Assembly (NCBI RefSeq): GCF_900108315.1
Contig: NZ_FNVB01000004.1
Location: forward strand, 682,001 to 746,000
Length of the DNA stretch: 64,000 nucleotides
Source: Saccharopolyspora kobensis
GTDB taxonomy: Bacteria; Actinomycetota; Actinomycetes; Mycobacteriales; Pseudonocardiaceae
Reading direction: 5' to 3'
Position numbers and translations under genes: made by a program. The notes beneath the pieces are model-generated. The model saw only the letters and a list, made by a program, of their open reading frames with translations. It made no database searches and was not told the origin of the DNA. Below are positions 1 to 7,354 of the stretch, in pieces (the first letter of the stretch is position 1; every line of letters begins with the position of its first letter).

Positions 1-599
1 AGCGGGACCACGACGGCTACACCGCCACCGTGCAGAACGCGGTCGGGCCGCACGGCATCACCGTCGACGGCATCCACCGGTCGGCCGACCCGGTCGCCGC
101 GGTCCGGGACGCGCAGGCGGTGTTCATCGGCGGTGGCAACACGTTCCGGCTGCTCGCCGCCCTGCACCGGCTCGGCCTGGTCGCCGCACTGCGCGATGCG
201 GTGCGCGGCGGCACGCCGTACATGGGGGCCAGCGCGGGCACCAACATGGCCTGCCCGACCCTGCGCACCAGCAACGACATGCCCATCGTGCAGCCGCCGT
301 CGTTCGAGGCGATCGGGCTGGTGCCGTTCCAGATCAACCCGCACTACGTGGATCCCGACCCGGGCAGCACGCACATGGGCGAGACCCGGGAGCAGCGGAT
401 CGCGGAGTTCCTGGAGGACAACGACGTGCCGGTGCTGGGCGTCCGCGAGGGTTCCTGGCTGCGCGTGCGCGGCGAGCGCGCCGAGCTCGGCGGCACCACC
501 GGCGCGCGCTTGTTCAGCCGCGGCGTCGATCCCCGAGACCTCGCACCGGGCGAAGATCTAACGCCGCTGCTGAGCACCGAACCGCATTTCGACTCCTGA
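1..599 (+). CDS. pepE: Dipeptidase E-type serine peptidase (family S51), 5' end cut off by window
   Basis: Cytosolic peptidase of the PepE family, which hydrolyses dipeptides with N-terminal aspartate. The reading frame is already open at base 3, so roughly the first 40-45 residues lie outside the window. The visible part carries the family blocks in order: GIHRSADP, GGGNTF, the nucleophile elbow GASAGTN with the catalytic Ser, NDMPIV, the INPHY histidine block and GETREQRI. These match my memory of E. coli PepE over the whole visible length. It stops at TGA 597-599. Nothing next to it suggests an operon partner. The family call is firm; substrate specificity is by family only. Confidence 0.93.
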   Translation, partial: RDHDGYTATVQNAVGPHGITVDGIHRSADPVAAVRDAQAVFIGGGNTFRLLAALHRLGLVAALRDAVRGGTPYMGASAGTNMACPTLRTSNDMPIVQPPSFEAIGLVPFQINPHYVDPDPGSTHMGETREQRIAEFLEDNDVPVLGVREGSWLRVRGERAELGGTTGARLFSRGVDPRDLAPGEDLTPLLSTEPHFDS

Positions 600-979
600 A
601 AGCCGGTTGGTGGTCGAGTTGCGTGCGTGGTGGCTCGGCGGAATCTGAGCGCTTCCCCGGACTGCGGGTGCCTCTCCTGGTGTATGAACGAAAACCAGGA
701 AACCGCTCAGAACCCGCGGGTGGTCGGCCTGTGCGAGGGACTGGCGCCGCTCGCACAGGCGCGGACGGCTTCGCCGACAGGTTCTCGGCACCGGATTTCC
801 TCGTACCGCAGCCGGATTCGCGTAGCCGTTCGATCACCCTGTGCTATGGTGCGGACATCCTGCCGAGGGTTGCATGAGCGGGACGCCGCCGATCGGCGCT
901 CCGCACTGGGCCAAGTGGTGGAATCCCGCTGAAGGCAGCGCGGGCACCCCTGCGGGAGCACACTGGGTCGGTTCGACGG
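600..979. other. Intergenic gap of about 380 bp
   Basis: Apart from the hairpin at 727-760 I see no convincing gene. Several overlapping frames are open, as expected in GC-rich DNA, but none has a good ribosome site or a recognisable motif. The last 140 bases presumably hold the promoter of the sensor kinase; a possible -10 (TATGGT) lies near 844-849, without a clear -35 partner. Confidence 0.5.
727..760 (+). terminator. Perfect 11-bp hairpin downstream of the dipeptidase gene
   Basis: The arms GCCTGTGCGAG (727-737) and CTCGCACAGGC (750-760) pair perfectly around a 12-nt loop, about 130 nt after the peptidase stop. No T-run follows, as is common for actinomycete intrinsic terminators. A role in ending peptidase transcription is inference. 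Confidence 0.35.
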
Positions 980-3055
980 TTGCGGAGCACTGTGGCGCGG
1001 ACGAGCAGTTCCGGGAGCGAGTACAAGACGATCCGGGCCCGCCTGACGCGCGTCGGCTTGGTGCCCAGCGTGATCCTGCTGGTCCTGTGGCTCGGGTTCT
1101 CCTCGTTGACGATCTACGAAGGCTTCTACGCCGTGATGGTCGCCCGCGGGGTCCAGCAGGCCTCGCTCCCGGCGGGCCGGAGCCTGGTCGAGCTGCAGGC
1201 GGAGCGCCGCATGGCGCTGGAGCGCTTCAGCCGCCCGGGCAGCGATCCGGCCGCCATGGCCGCCCAGCGCGCCCGGACCGATGCGGCGCTCGCGGAGACG
1301 CGGCCGAACTTCGACGGGCTGATCGACGATTCGCCGCAGGCGATCGCCGGTCAGGTCCGGACGCTGGACGGGTTGCTGGCCGAACTCCCGGAGCGGCGGG
1401 CCGGGATGGATTCCGGCGCGATCTCGCGCCAGGAGACCTTCGATTACTACAACCGGCTGCTGGACGCCTGGGCCGACCTGTTCGACACCCAGGCGCGGAT
1501 CGTGCCGGACCTGGCCGCCAGCCACGCCGGACTTGCGGGCAGCGAGGTGGTGCGGGCGGCCGATCAGATGTCGCAGGCCGCGTCGCTGGGCAGCGCCGCG
1601 CTGGCCGGTGGCGGGTTCGGCGACATCGATCACGTGGCGTTCGCGCACCTGGTCGGCTCCTACCACGCCAGGCTCGACACGAACCTTCCCGTCATGGAGC
1701 CGAACGGCGCCGCGCTCCTGCGGCAGCTCACCACGAGCGAGGCCTGGCGGAAGCTGGTCTCCTTCGAGAACGAGCTGATCGAACGCCCGCCCCGGCCCGG
1801 CGTGACCCCGGTGGATCCGGTGGAGTGGGGACAGGTCACCGCCGAGGTCTCGGAGAAGCTGATCGAGGTCGCCCAGCAGCAGGCCCGCGAAGGCGTCGAA
1901 CTCGGCTTGGACAACGGCAACAGCCGGCTCCTGGAGGTGCTGGCGATCAGCCTGGTGGGGCTGCTGGTCGTGCTGGTCAGCATCGTGCTCGCGGCCCGCG
2001 TCGCCCGCGGCCTGGTGGACCGGACGCTGGTCTCCCGGTTGGCGAGCCTGAGCGACGACACGCTGCGGCTCGCCCACGAGCGCCTGCCGGACATCATGGC
2101 CCGGCTGGAGCGCGGCGAGCAGGTCGACGTCGAGGCCGAGCTCGCGCCGCTGGACTACGGCACCGACGAGATCGGCCAGGTCGCCGACGCGTTCAACACC
2201 GCGCACCACACGGCGGTGGCCGCCGCGGTGCAGGAGAACCACGCCAAGGCCGGGTTCAACAAGGTCTTCCTCGGCATCGCGCACCGCAACCAGGGCCTGG
2301 TGCACCGCCAGCTGAAGGTGCTCGACCGGATGGAGCGCAACGAGGAGCACCCGGAGCGGCTGGCCGGGCTGTTCGAGCTGGACCACCTGGCCACCCGCGC
2401 CCGCCGCAACGCCGAGAACCTGGTGGTGCTGGCCGGGGTGCAGGCGGGGCGCAAGTGGCGCAAGCCGGTGCGGCTGGCCGACGTGGTGCGCGCGGCGGTC
2501 GCCGAGACCGAGCACTTCGACCGCATCCAGGTGCACCGGGCGCCGGATCTCTCGGTGGTCGGCGCGGCGGTGGGCGACGTGATCCACCTGCTGGCCGAGC
2601 TGATGGACAACGCCACGTCGTTCTCCGCGCCGGAGTCGCAGGTGCACGTCTACTGCGGCGACACCACGCGCGGCGGTGTGCTGGTGCGGATCGAGGACGC
2701 GGGCATGGGCATGCGCCCGGCCGAGCGCGACGAGGCCAACGTCCTGCTGGCCAGCAAGCCGAAGTTCGAGGACATCACGCTGCGCGGCGATTCCCGCCTC
2801 GGCCTGTTCGTGGTGGCCGTGCTGGCCTCCCGCCGCGGCATCAAGGTGGAACTGCGCGAGGCGTCGGGCGAGGGCACGGTGGCCTACGTCCGGCTGCCCA
2901 GCAACATCGTGGCGCACGACCGGCTCTTCGAGGACCGGTCGGAGGAACCGGATCTGCTGCGCCTGCCGGCCTCGCCCGCCGCCGAGCGGTCGTCGAGCGC
3001 CTCGGACGACCGGGTCCGGCCGAAGTGGAAGGGCCGGGACCGGCCCGGCGACTGA
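980..3055 (+). CDS. Conservon-type (CvnA-like) sensor histidine kinase with nitrate/nitrite-sensing-type domain
   Basis: Membrane sensor kinase of about 690 residues. A first membrane helix (about residues 29-50) is followed by a mostly helical extracytoplasmic region resembling the NIT domain, a second helix (about 315-337), a HAMP-like segment, then a block reading HRNQGLVHRQLKVLDRMER and DHLATRARRNAENL, typical of Streptomyces CvnA proteins, and an HATPase domain with N-box LMDNATSFS and a DAGMGM G-box. The start is TTG 980 or GTG 992; neither has a strong ribosome site. In Streptomyces such kinases are followed by a roadblock protein, a DUF742 protein and a GTPase (CvnB-D). Here the next gene is on the opposite strand, so this is an orphan. 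Confidence 0.85.
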   Translation: MRSTVARTSSSGSEYKTIRARLTRVGLVPSVILLVLWLGFSSLTIYEGFYAVMVARGVQQASLPAGRSLVELQAERRMALERFSRPGSDPAAMAAQRARTDAALAETRPNFDGLIDDSPQAIAGQVRTLDGLLAELPERRAGMDSGAISRQETFDYYNRLLDAWADLFDTQARIVPDLAASHAGLAGSEVVRAADQMSQAASLGSAALAGGGFGDIDHVAFAHLVGSYHARLDTNLPVMEPNGAALLRQLTTSEAWRKLVSFENELIERPPRPGVTPVDPVEWGQVTAEVSEKLIEVAQQQAREGVELGLDNGNSRLLEVLAISLVGLLVVLVSIVLAARVARGLVDRTLVSRLASLSDDTLRLAHERLPDIMARLERGEQVDVEAELAPLDYGTDEIGQVADAFNTAHHTAVAAAVQENHAKAGFNKVFLGIAHRNQGLVHRQLKVLDRMERNEEHPERLAGLFELDHLATRARRNAENLVVLAGVQAGRKWRKPVRLADVVRAAVAETEHFDRIQVHRAPDLSVVGAAVGDVIHLLAELMDNATSFSAPESQVHVYCGDTTRGGVLVRIEDAGMGMRPAERDEANVLLASKPKFEDITLRGDSRLGLFVVAVLASRRGIKVELREASGEGTVAYVRLPSNIVAHDRLFEDRSEEPDLLRLPASPAAERSSSASDDRVRPKWKGRDRPGD

Positions 3056-3077
3056 CCACTCCGTCCACAGTGGCCGG

Positions 3078-3713
3078 TCAGGCCGGGGTCAGCGCGGTGA
3101 TCGCCCGGCCGAGCGAGTCCTGCTCGGCGGCGGGCAGCCAGCGAGCGGCGTGCAGCATGTGCAGGGCGGTGCGCAGGCGCGCGCGGTCGTCGTCGGTGCC
3201 GAGATCGCCGAGCCGCGCGGGCAGCACGAGGGCGAGCGCTTTCAGGTCGCGACGGGCGCAGAACTCCGCGATCAGGTCGTCGATCAGCTCGGCGGCGGGG
3301 TTGACCGGGCGCAGCCCTTCGGCGATGGCGAACCGGGTCCAGTCCGCGTACTGGCCGGGCGGGACGTCGCCGATGTGCCGGGCGGCCAGCGCGAAGTGCT
3401 CCTGCGCCCGGTCGTGCTGGTCGAGGTCGCGGTAGGACTTCGCCAGGTTCAGGTGCAGCGAGGTGAAGAACCCGGCCACCCGCTCGTCGGCGACCCGCTC
3501 CGCGCGGGCCAGGCTCTCCCGGTTCCAGTGCAGCGCCCGCTCGGGAGACGGCTGGTGCCGGGCGAGGTAGTGGGCGGCGATGCTGGCCTCGTAGTCGTCG
3601 GTGGCGAGTTCCCAGGCCTGCTGGAAGTGCTCGCGCGCGTCGTCGTCCCGGCCTTCGGCCTCGGCCCGCATGCCCTGCGAGCAGAGCTGGACGACGGGAT
3701 TGTCGGGGTTCAC
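3078..3713 (-). CDS. Tetratricopeptide-repeat protein
   Basis: A 211-residue helical protein without signal peptide or membrane segment. TPR-like helix pairs are visible: G-R-DDDAREHFQQAWELA near residues 20-35 and A-K-SYRDLDQHDRAQEHFALAA near residues 90-110. TPR proteins are scaffolds for protein contacts; no enzymatic motif is present. It lies 27 nt downstream of the MerR/clamp gene on the same strand, so the two probably share a transcript and may work together. It is convergent with the sensor kinase upstream of it in the window (22 nt apart). The exact partner and role are unknown. Confidence 0.75.
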   Translation of the reverse strand: MNPDNPVVQLCSQGMRAEAEGRDDDAREHFQQAWELATDDYEASIAAHYLARHQPSPERALHWNRESLARAERVADERVAGFFTSLHLNLAKSYRDLDQHDRAQEHFALAARHIGDVPPGQYADWTRFAIAEGLRPVNPAAELIDDLIAEFCARRDLKALALVLPARLGDLGTDDDRARLRTALHMLHAARWLPAAEQDSLGRAITALTPA

Positions 3714-3740
3714 GGTCGGATTCCTCTCGAAGTCGGGTGT

Positions 3741-4787
3741 TCAGCGCACGGGCATGACCAGGGTGGTGAAGCTGCCCTGGTCGGCGGAGCGGACCACCAC
3801 CGGCCGGTCCGGTGCGGAGAACTCCAGCAGGACGTCGGGCCCGACACCGGCCTCCAGCGCCGGGACGAGCACCGCCGGATCGAAGGCGATGCGCAGCGGT
3901 GGCCCGGTGTGCACGGCGGGCCGCTCGACGGTGCTCCCGTCGCGGTCGGTGATCAGCAGGCGTCCGTCGTCGGTGCGCAGGACGACCGGGCCGGGCGACC
4001 GGAGCAGCGCCGCGCACAGGGCGCTGCGGTCGGTGATGACCCGGTTCTCCGGCTCGGGCAGGTCGTCCAGGATCAGCTTGTAGTCGGGGAAGGTCTCGTC
4101 GCAGGTCGGCAGGGCACGCGACCGGCCGCTGCCGTGCAACCGGGCGCCCCGGTCGTCGACCTCGATGCCGACCTCGGCCAGCGGCAGCGCCCAGGACGCG
4201 ATGTCGGCCAGTTCGGCGGCGTCGACCACGAGCCTCGTCGCGGCGCCGTCGGTGAACGCCGGGCGCAGCGTCCGGACCGCCAGCCGGTAGCGGTCCGTGG
4301 CGACCAGCCGCACCTCCTCGTCGAGCTCGACGAGGATGCAGCCCAGCACCGGGAACTCCGCCCGGGCGGCGGCTCCGGCGACCGACGGTGACACCTGGCG
4401 CACGGCGCTGGACAGCTCCGCTCCGCCGAGGCGGACCAGCGTCCGACGCTCACCGCCCGGCAGCGAGCGCAGGATCTCCCCGATCTCGGCCTGCGCGGCC
4501 GCCGCCACGTCCCGAGCTCGCTGCGCGTGTGCCGTCAGCGCGGCACGGGCCTGCTCAGCGGTGCCGTCGAGCACCGCGCCGACCTCGGGCAACGGCACTC
4601 CCGCCGCCCGCAACCGGCGCAGCAGCACGGCGCGGGAGAGCTGGCCGGGGGAGTAGTAGCGGTACCCGGTCACCGCGTCGACGTGCGCGGGGAGCAGCAC
4701 GTCGCAGTCGTCGTAGAAGCGCAGCGCGCTCGGCGTCAACCCGGCCTGCCGGGCGAAGGCGCCGATGTTCAGGAGCTCGTCGTCCAT
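3741..4787 (-). CDS. MerR-family regulator fused to a DNA polymerase III beta-clamp-like domain
   Basis: 348 residues. The N-terminus is a clear MerR DNA-binding domain (IGAFARQAGLTPSALRFYDD, then GYRYYSPGQL, residues 7-50) with the usual connecting helix (about 75-110). The rest is not a standard MerR sensor. It resembles DnaN: ATDRYRLAVRTL, a late TFPDYK block, DRSALCAALLR, and a C-terminal RPVVVRSAD...LVMPVR ending that mirrors the clamp's terminal MPMR. Only about two of the three clamp subdomains would fit. The fold probably serves as a ligand or protein-binding sensor, not a replication clamp (inference). A palindrome resembling a MerR operator lies 15 nt upstream of the start. The TPR gene follows directly. 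Confidence 0.85.
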   Translation of the reverse strand: MDDELLNIGAFARQAGLTPSALRFYDDCDVLLPAHVDAVTGYRYYSPGQLSRAVLLRRLRAAGVPLPEVGAVLDGTAEQARAALTAHAQRARDVAAAAQAEIGEILRSLPGGERRTLVRLGGAELSSAVRQVSPSVAGAAARAEFPVLGCILVELDEEVRLVATDRYRLAVRTLRPAFTDGAATRLVVDAAELADIASWALPLAEVGIEVDDRGARLHGSGRSRALPTCDETFPDYKLILDDLPEPENRVITDRSALCAALLRSPGPVVLRTDDGRLLITDRDGSTVERPAVHTGPPLRIAFDPAVLVPALEAGVGPDVLLEFSAPDRPVVVRSADQGSFTTLVMPVR

Positions 4788-4802
4788 GGGAGCGATTGTC
4801 GG

Positions 4803-4821
4803 CCTTCAACTCGCTTGAAGG
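4803..4821. promoter_or_regulatory. Inverted repeat, likely operator of the MerR/clamp regulator
   Basis: CCTTCAA (4803-4809) and TTGAAGG (4815-4821) are perfect inverted arms around CTCGC, starting 16 nt upstream of the regulator's ATG. Short, symmetric CTTCAA/TTGAAG dyads of this kind are typical MerR-family sites in actinomycetes. Autoregulation is inferred. Confidence 0.55.
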
Positions 4822-4930
4822 TCAAACCCGGAGAACCTGTCCGCCGAAAGGATTCGGCGGCGATACCGGGACGGCCTGGCCAGCGGTGCCGTCGGGTGCG
4901 AGCGGGCAGGTGGTCGTTCCGGGGTGTGCG

Positions 4931-4944
4931 ATTTCAATTGAAAT
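4931..4944. promoter_or_regulatory. AT-rich perfect palindrome ATTTCAATTGAAAT
   Basis: A 14-nt perfect palindrome, extending to nearly 20 nt with one mismatch (GC..GC flanks), in an otherwise GC-rich intergenic region between the MerR gene and the riboswitch operon. It looks like a binding site for a dimeric regulator. Which protein binds it, and which side it controls, cannot be told from the sequence. Confidence 0.4.
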
Positions 4945-5051
4945 TGCGATGTCCGGCACCGATCGATCAGCGGCGGTGAGCGATCAAGGTCCACAATGGT
5001 CGTTCCGGAGAGCTCGGGTGCGGCACCGGGGTGATCTTGGGTGCGGAGATC

Positions 5052-5080
5052 TTGACACCCGGGCCGCGCGCTGCGAACGT
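5052..5080 (+). promoter_or_regulatory. Candidate promoter of the riboswitch operon
   Basis: A consensus TTGACA lies at 5052-5057; 17 nt downstream is a weak -10 (GAACGT, 5075-5080). It sits immediately before the cobalamin aptamer, where a promoter is expected. The -10 match is poor, so the exact site is uncertain. Confidence 0.35.
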
Positions 5081-5240
5081 CCGCAGTGGTTCATGCGACG
5101 GTGCGCAGGAAGCCGGTGCGAATCCGGCACGGTCCCGCCACTGTGAACGGGGAGCTGCCGCCACCCCGCCACCGCTGCTCGCGCAGTGGGAAGGCAGGCG
5201 AACAGCGTTGATCCGCGAGTCAGGATACTGACGCCGTCGT
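5080..5240 (+). promoter_or_regulatory. Cobalamin (B12) riboswitch
   Basis: The conserved core is plain by eye: GGTGCGCAGGAAGCCGGTGC (5100-5119), then GAATCCGGCACGG, CCCGCCACTGT (5134-5144), a variable arm (GGGAAGGCAGGCG near 5188-5200) and the B12 box GAGTCAGGATACTGACGCC (5217-5235). This order is diagnostic of the adenosylcobalamin-type aptamer. Known members turn off B12 biosynthesis, cobalt or B12 transport, and B12-independent isozymes when cobalamin is plentiful. It lies about 170 nt upstream of the three-gene operon beginning at 5409, which it very likely controls, either by sequestering a ribosome site or by termination. Exact ends are approximate. Confidence 0.93.
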
Positions 5241-5284
5241 GCCGATTCGCACGGGGTCGCGGAGCCCCGGAGGAGGTAATCGAC

Positions 5285-5350
5285 GTGCGCGTGCCATCGC
5301 TGCCAGTGCAGTGCGGTGAAGAGCTCCACTCATCGGAGAAGCAGGCCTGA
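5285..5350 (+). CDS. Possible 21-codon leader peptide between riboswitch and operon
   Basis: An excellent ribosome site (GGAGGAGG, 5269-5276) precedes GTG 5285, which opens a 21-codon frame ending at TGA 5348-5350. The peptide begins VRVPSLPVQCGEEL and has one Cys. It lies between the aptamer and the main gene start at 5409, in another frame. It may be the translated switch element of the riboswitch, with translation or its arrest controlling the downstream gene, or the strong site may be accidental. No homologue is recognised. Confidence 0.3.
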   Translation: MRVPSLPVQCGEELHSSEKQA

Positions 5351-5408
5351 CCAGCCCGTCACCGGTGCGGTCCGCCGCGCCGGTCACCGACTCCCGTGGA
5401 GACGTCCC

Positions 5409-6257
5409 GTGCTTCCTGCTCAGCTCTCCCCGGCCCGGATCTCGCACTCGGCCCTGCGCGCAGTGGTCGAGCGGGTTCGCGCCGCCGACATCGCGCGACC
5501 CGAGGAACGGCGCCTGCGCGCCGCCATGACCTCGGTCGTGTTCACGACAGTCCAAAGTGCACAGCACGCCGGGCGCGGCTTCGGCTACACCAATTGCGTG
5601 CTCAGCGCGCGGATCGGCGGCGCGGTGGGATCCTGCGCCGTCGAACCCGGTCGGCTGGAACCGGGATCGGTGCAGGACCTCGTCGGCCGCAGCGTCGCCG
5701 AGCTGCTGGAGCACGAAGACCCGGCGGTCCGGGTCGCCGTGCTCGACGCCTACCTGGCCGACCTGACCCCGCACGCCGGGCACCCGAGAGCCCGGACCGT
5801 GCGCATCCCCGGCGGGACCTCGCTGGAGAAGTCGATGGCCCGTGCCCGCGCGGTCGCCGAACTCGTCCCGGCAGGCGGCTCCGTCGCGGTGATCGGGGTG
5901 GTGAACTCGCTGCTCGCGGCCCTGCGCGAGCGCGGCGCGAGCCCGGTCCCGTGCGATCTGAAGGGCGGCCGCACCGAGTGGGGCGAGCCGGTGCTGCTCG
6001 ACCACCGGGAGGCGATCTCCGGCGCGCAGGCGGTGCTGGCCTCCGGCATGGTGCTCGGCAACGGGACGTTCGACGAGATAGCCGGGCTCTGCCGCGAACG
6101 CGGACTGCCGCTGGTGATGTTCGCGCAGACCGGTGCGGCGGTGCTCCGGGAGATGGTCGGAGCCGAGGTGCGCGCGCTGTCGGCGGAGCCCTACCCGTTC
6201 TTCTGGCTGAGCGGGGACGGCACGGACATCCACTGCTACGCGGGAGAACCGCGGTGA
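5409..6257 (+). CDS. DUF364-like Rossmann protein (putative heavy-metal chelation family)
   Basis: About 282 residues. The N-terminal third (residues about 30-75, TSVVFTTVQSA...GRGFGYTN) resembles the DUF4213-type start. The C-terminal two-thirds is a Rossmann-like domain with SLEKSMARARA, VAVIGVVNSLL, PCDLKGGRTEWGEPV, SGMVLGNGTFD and VMFAQTGAA, as in DUF364 proteins, a family annotated as putative heavy-metal chelation. I chose GTG 5409 because a GGAG lies just upstream and homologues as I remember them start near this point; the frame is open further up. It overlaps the next gene by 4 nt (GTGA) and is first in the riboswitch operon. Biochemical activity is unknown; a role in metal handling or metallophore synthesis is inferred. 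Confidence 0.8.
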   Translation: MLPAQLSPARISHSALRAVVERVRAADIARPEERRLRAAMTSVVFTTVQSAQHAGRGFGYTNCVLSARIGGAVGSCAVEPGRLEPGSVQDLVGRSVAELLEHEDPAVRVAVLDAYLADLTPHAGHPRARTVRIPGGTSLEKSMARARAVAELVPAGGSVAVIGVVNSLLAALRERGASPVPCDLKGGRTEWGEPVLLDHREAISGAQAVLASGMVLGNGTFDEIAGLCRERGLPLVMFAQTGAAVLREMVGAEVRALSAEPYPFFWLSGDGTDIHCYAGEPR

Positions 6258-7354
6258 CCGCCATCGACCTCCGCTGGACCGAGGGCGGCCCCAGGTGCGG
6301 CTCCGTGCTGGACCTGATCGGCAACACACCGGTCCTGCGCATTGACGCACCGCTGCCCCGGCCGCACCCCGGTTTCTGGGCCAAGCTCGAAGGATTCGCT
6401 CCCGGCGGCATGAAGGCCCGCGCCGCGCTGTCGCTGATCCAGGGCGCCCGGAGCCGCGGCGAGCTGCTCCCCGGCGGCACGGTCGTGGAGTCGACCAGCG
6501 GGACGCTCGGGATCGGCCTGGCCTGCGTCGGCTCGGCGCTCGGCCACCCGGTGGTGATCGTGGCCGACCGGGAGCTGGACGCCATGACGCGGGCGATGCT
6601 GCGGGCGCACGGCGCGCGCGTCGAGATCGTGCGTGATCCGCACCCGGTCGGCGGCTGGCAGCGCGCCCGCCGGGAGCGGGTCGCCGAGCTCCTCGCACAG
6701 CTGCCCGGCGCGTACTGGCCGGACCAGTACGGCAACCCGGACAACCCCGCCGGGTACCTCGGCATGGGCCGTGAGCTGACGCAGCAGTTCGAGCACCTGG
6801 ACGTGGTGGTGTGCAGCGTCGGCACCGGCGGGCACAGCGCGGGGATCGCCTCGGTGCTGCGGGAACGGTGGCCGGGAATCAGGATCGTCGGCGTCGACTC
6901 GACCGGCTCGACGGTGTTCGGGCAGCCCGCCGCGCACCGGTTGATGCGCGGGCTGGGCAGCAGCATCCACCCGGGCAACGTCGCCTACGACGTCTTCGAC
7001 GAGGTGCACTGGATCGGCCCGGCGGAGGCGGCCGACGCGTGCCGCAGGCTGGCGGCCGGATCCTTCGTGACCGGCGGGTGGAGCACGGGCGCGGTCGCGC
7101 TGGTCGCCGCGTGGTGCGCGGCGGAACTCGGCTCGGCGGCGGTGTGCGGGGTGTTCCCGGACGGCCCGCACCGCTACTGGCACACCATCTACGACGACGA
7201 CTACCTGGCCGAGCACGGCCTGGTCCCCGCCGCGCGCAGACCGTCCGAAGTGGAATCCGCCGGCTGGACCAGGACCGGCGCGATCGAGGATCCTTGCCCG
7301 TCGCGCACCGGCGCCGGGGTGGACTGCGGGGTGTGCGGGGAGGACGACCGGTGA
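6254..7354 (+). CDS. PLP-dependent cysteine-synthase-like enzyme with C-terminal cysteine cluster
   Basis: 366 residues, fold-type II PLP enzyme. Visible motifs: LIGNTPVLRI, the PLP lysine in APGGMKARAAL (Lys54), the phosphate/substrate loop STSGTLGIGLA and the PLP phosphate loop SVGTGGHSAG. This is the CysK/SbnA architecture; family members make cysteine, 2,3-diaminopropionate precursors or related beta-substituted alanines. The loop reads STSGT, not the TSGNT usual in CysK, so a non-cysteine product is plausible. The last 20 residues carry C-X9-C-X2-C, absent from ordinary CysK, and could bind metal. GTG 6254 overlaps the previous stop and the TGA overlaps the next GTG, so the operon is tightly coupled. 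Confidence 0.88.
   Translation: MTAIDLRWTEGGPRCGSVLDLIGNTPVLRIDAPLPRPHPGFWAKLEGFAPGGMKARAALSLIQGARSRGELLPGGTVVESTSGTLGIGLACVGSALGHPVVIVADRELDAMTRAMLRAHGARVEIVRDPHPVGGWQRARRERVAELLAQLPGAYWPDQYGNPDNPAGYLGMGRELTQQFEHLDVVVCSVGTGGHSAGIASVLRERWPGIRIVGVDSTGSTVFGQPAAHRLMRGLGSSIHPGNVAYDVFDEVHWIGPAEAADACRRLAAGSFVTGGWSTGAVALVAAWCAAELGSAAVCGVFPDGPHRYWHTIYDDDYLAEHGLVPAARRPSEVESAGWTRTGAIEDPCPSRTGAGVDCGVCGEDDR

Noticed and set aside
707-2917. Long minus-strand open frame opposite the sensor kinase
   Set aside because: Same antisense effect; the plus strand holds a complete CvnA-like kinase with coherent domains.
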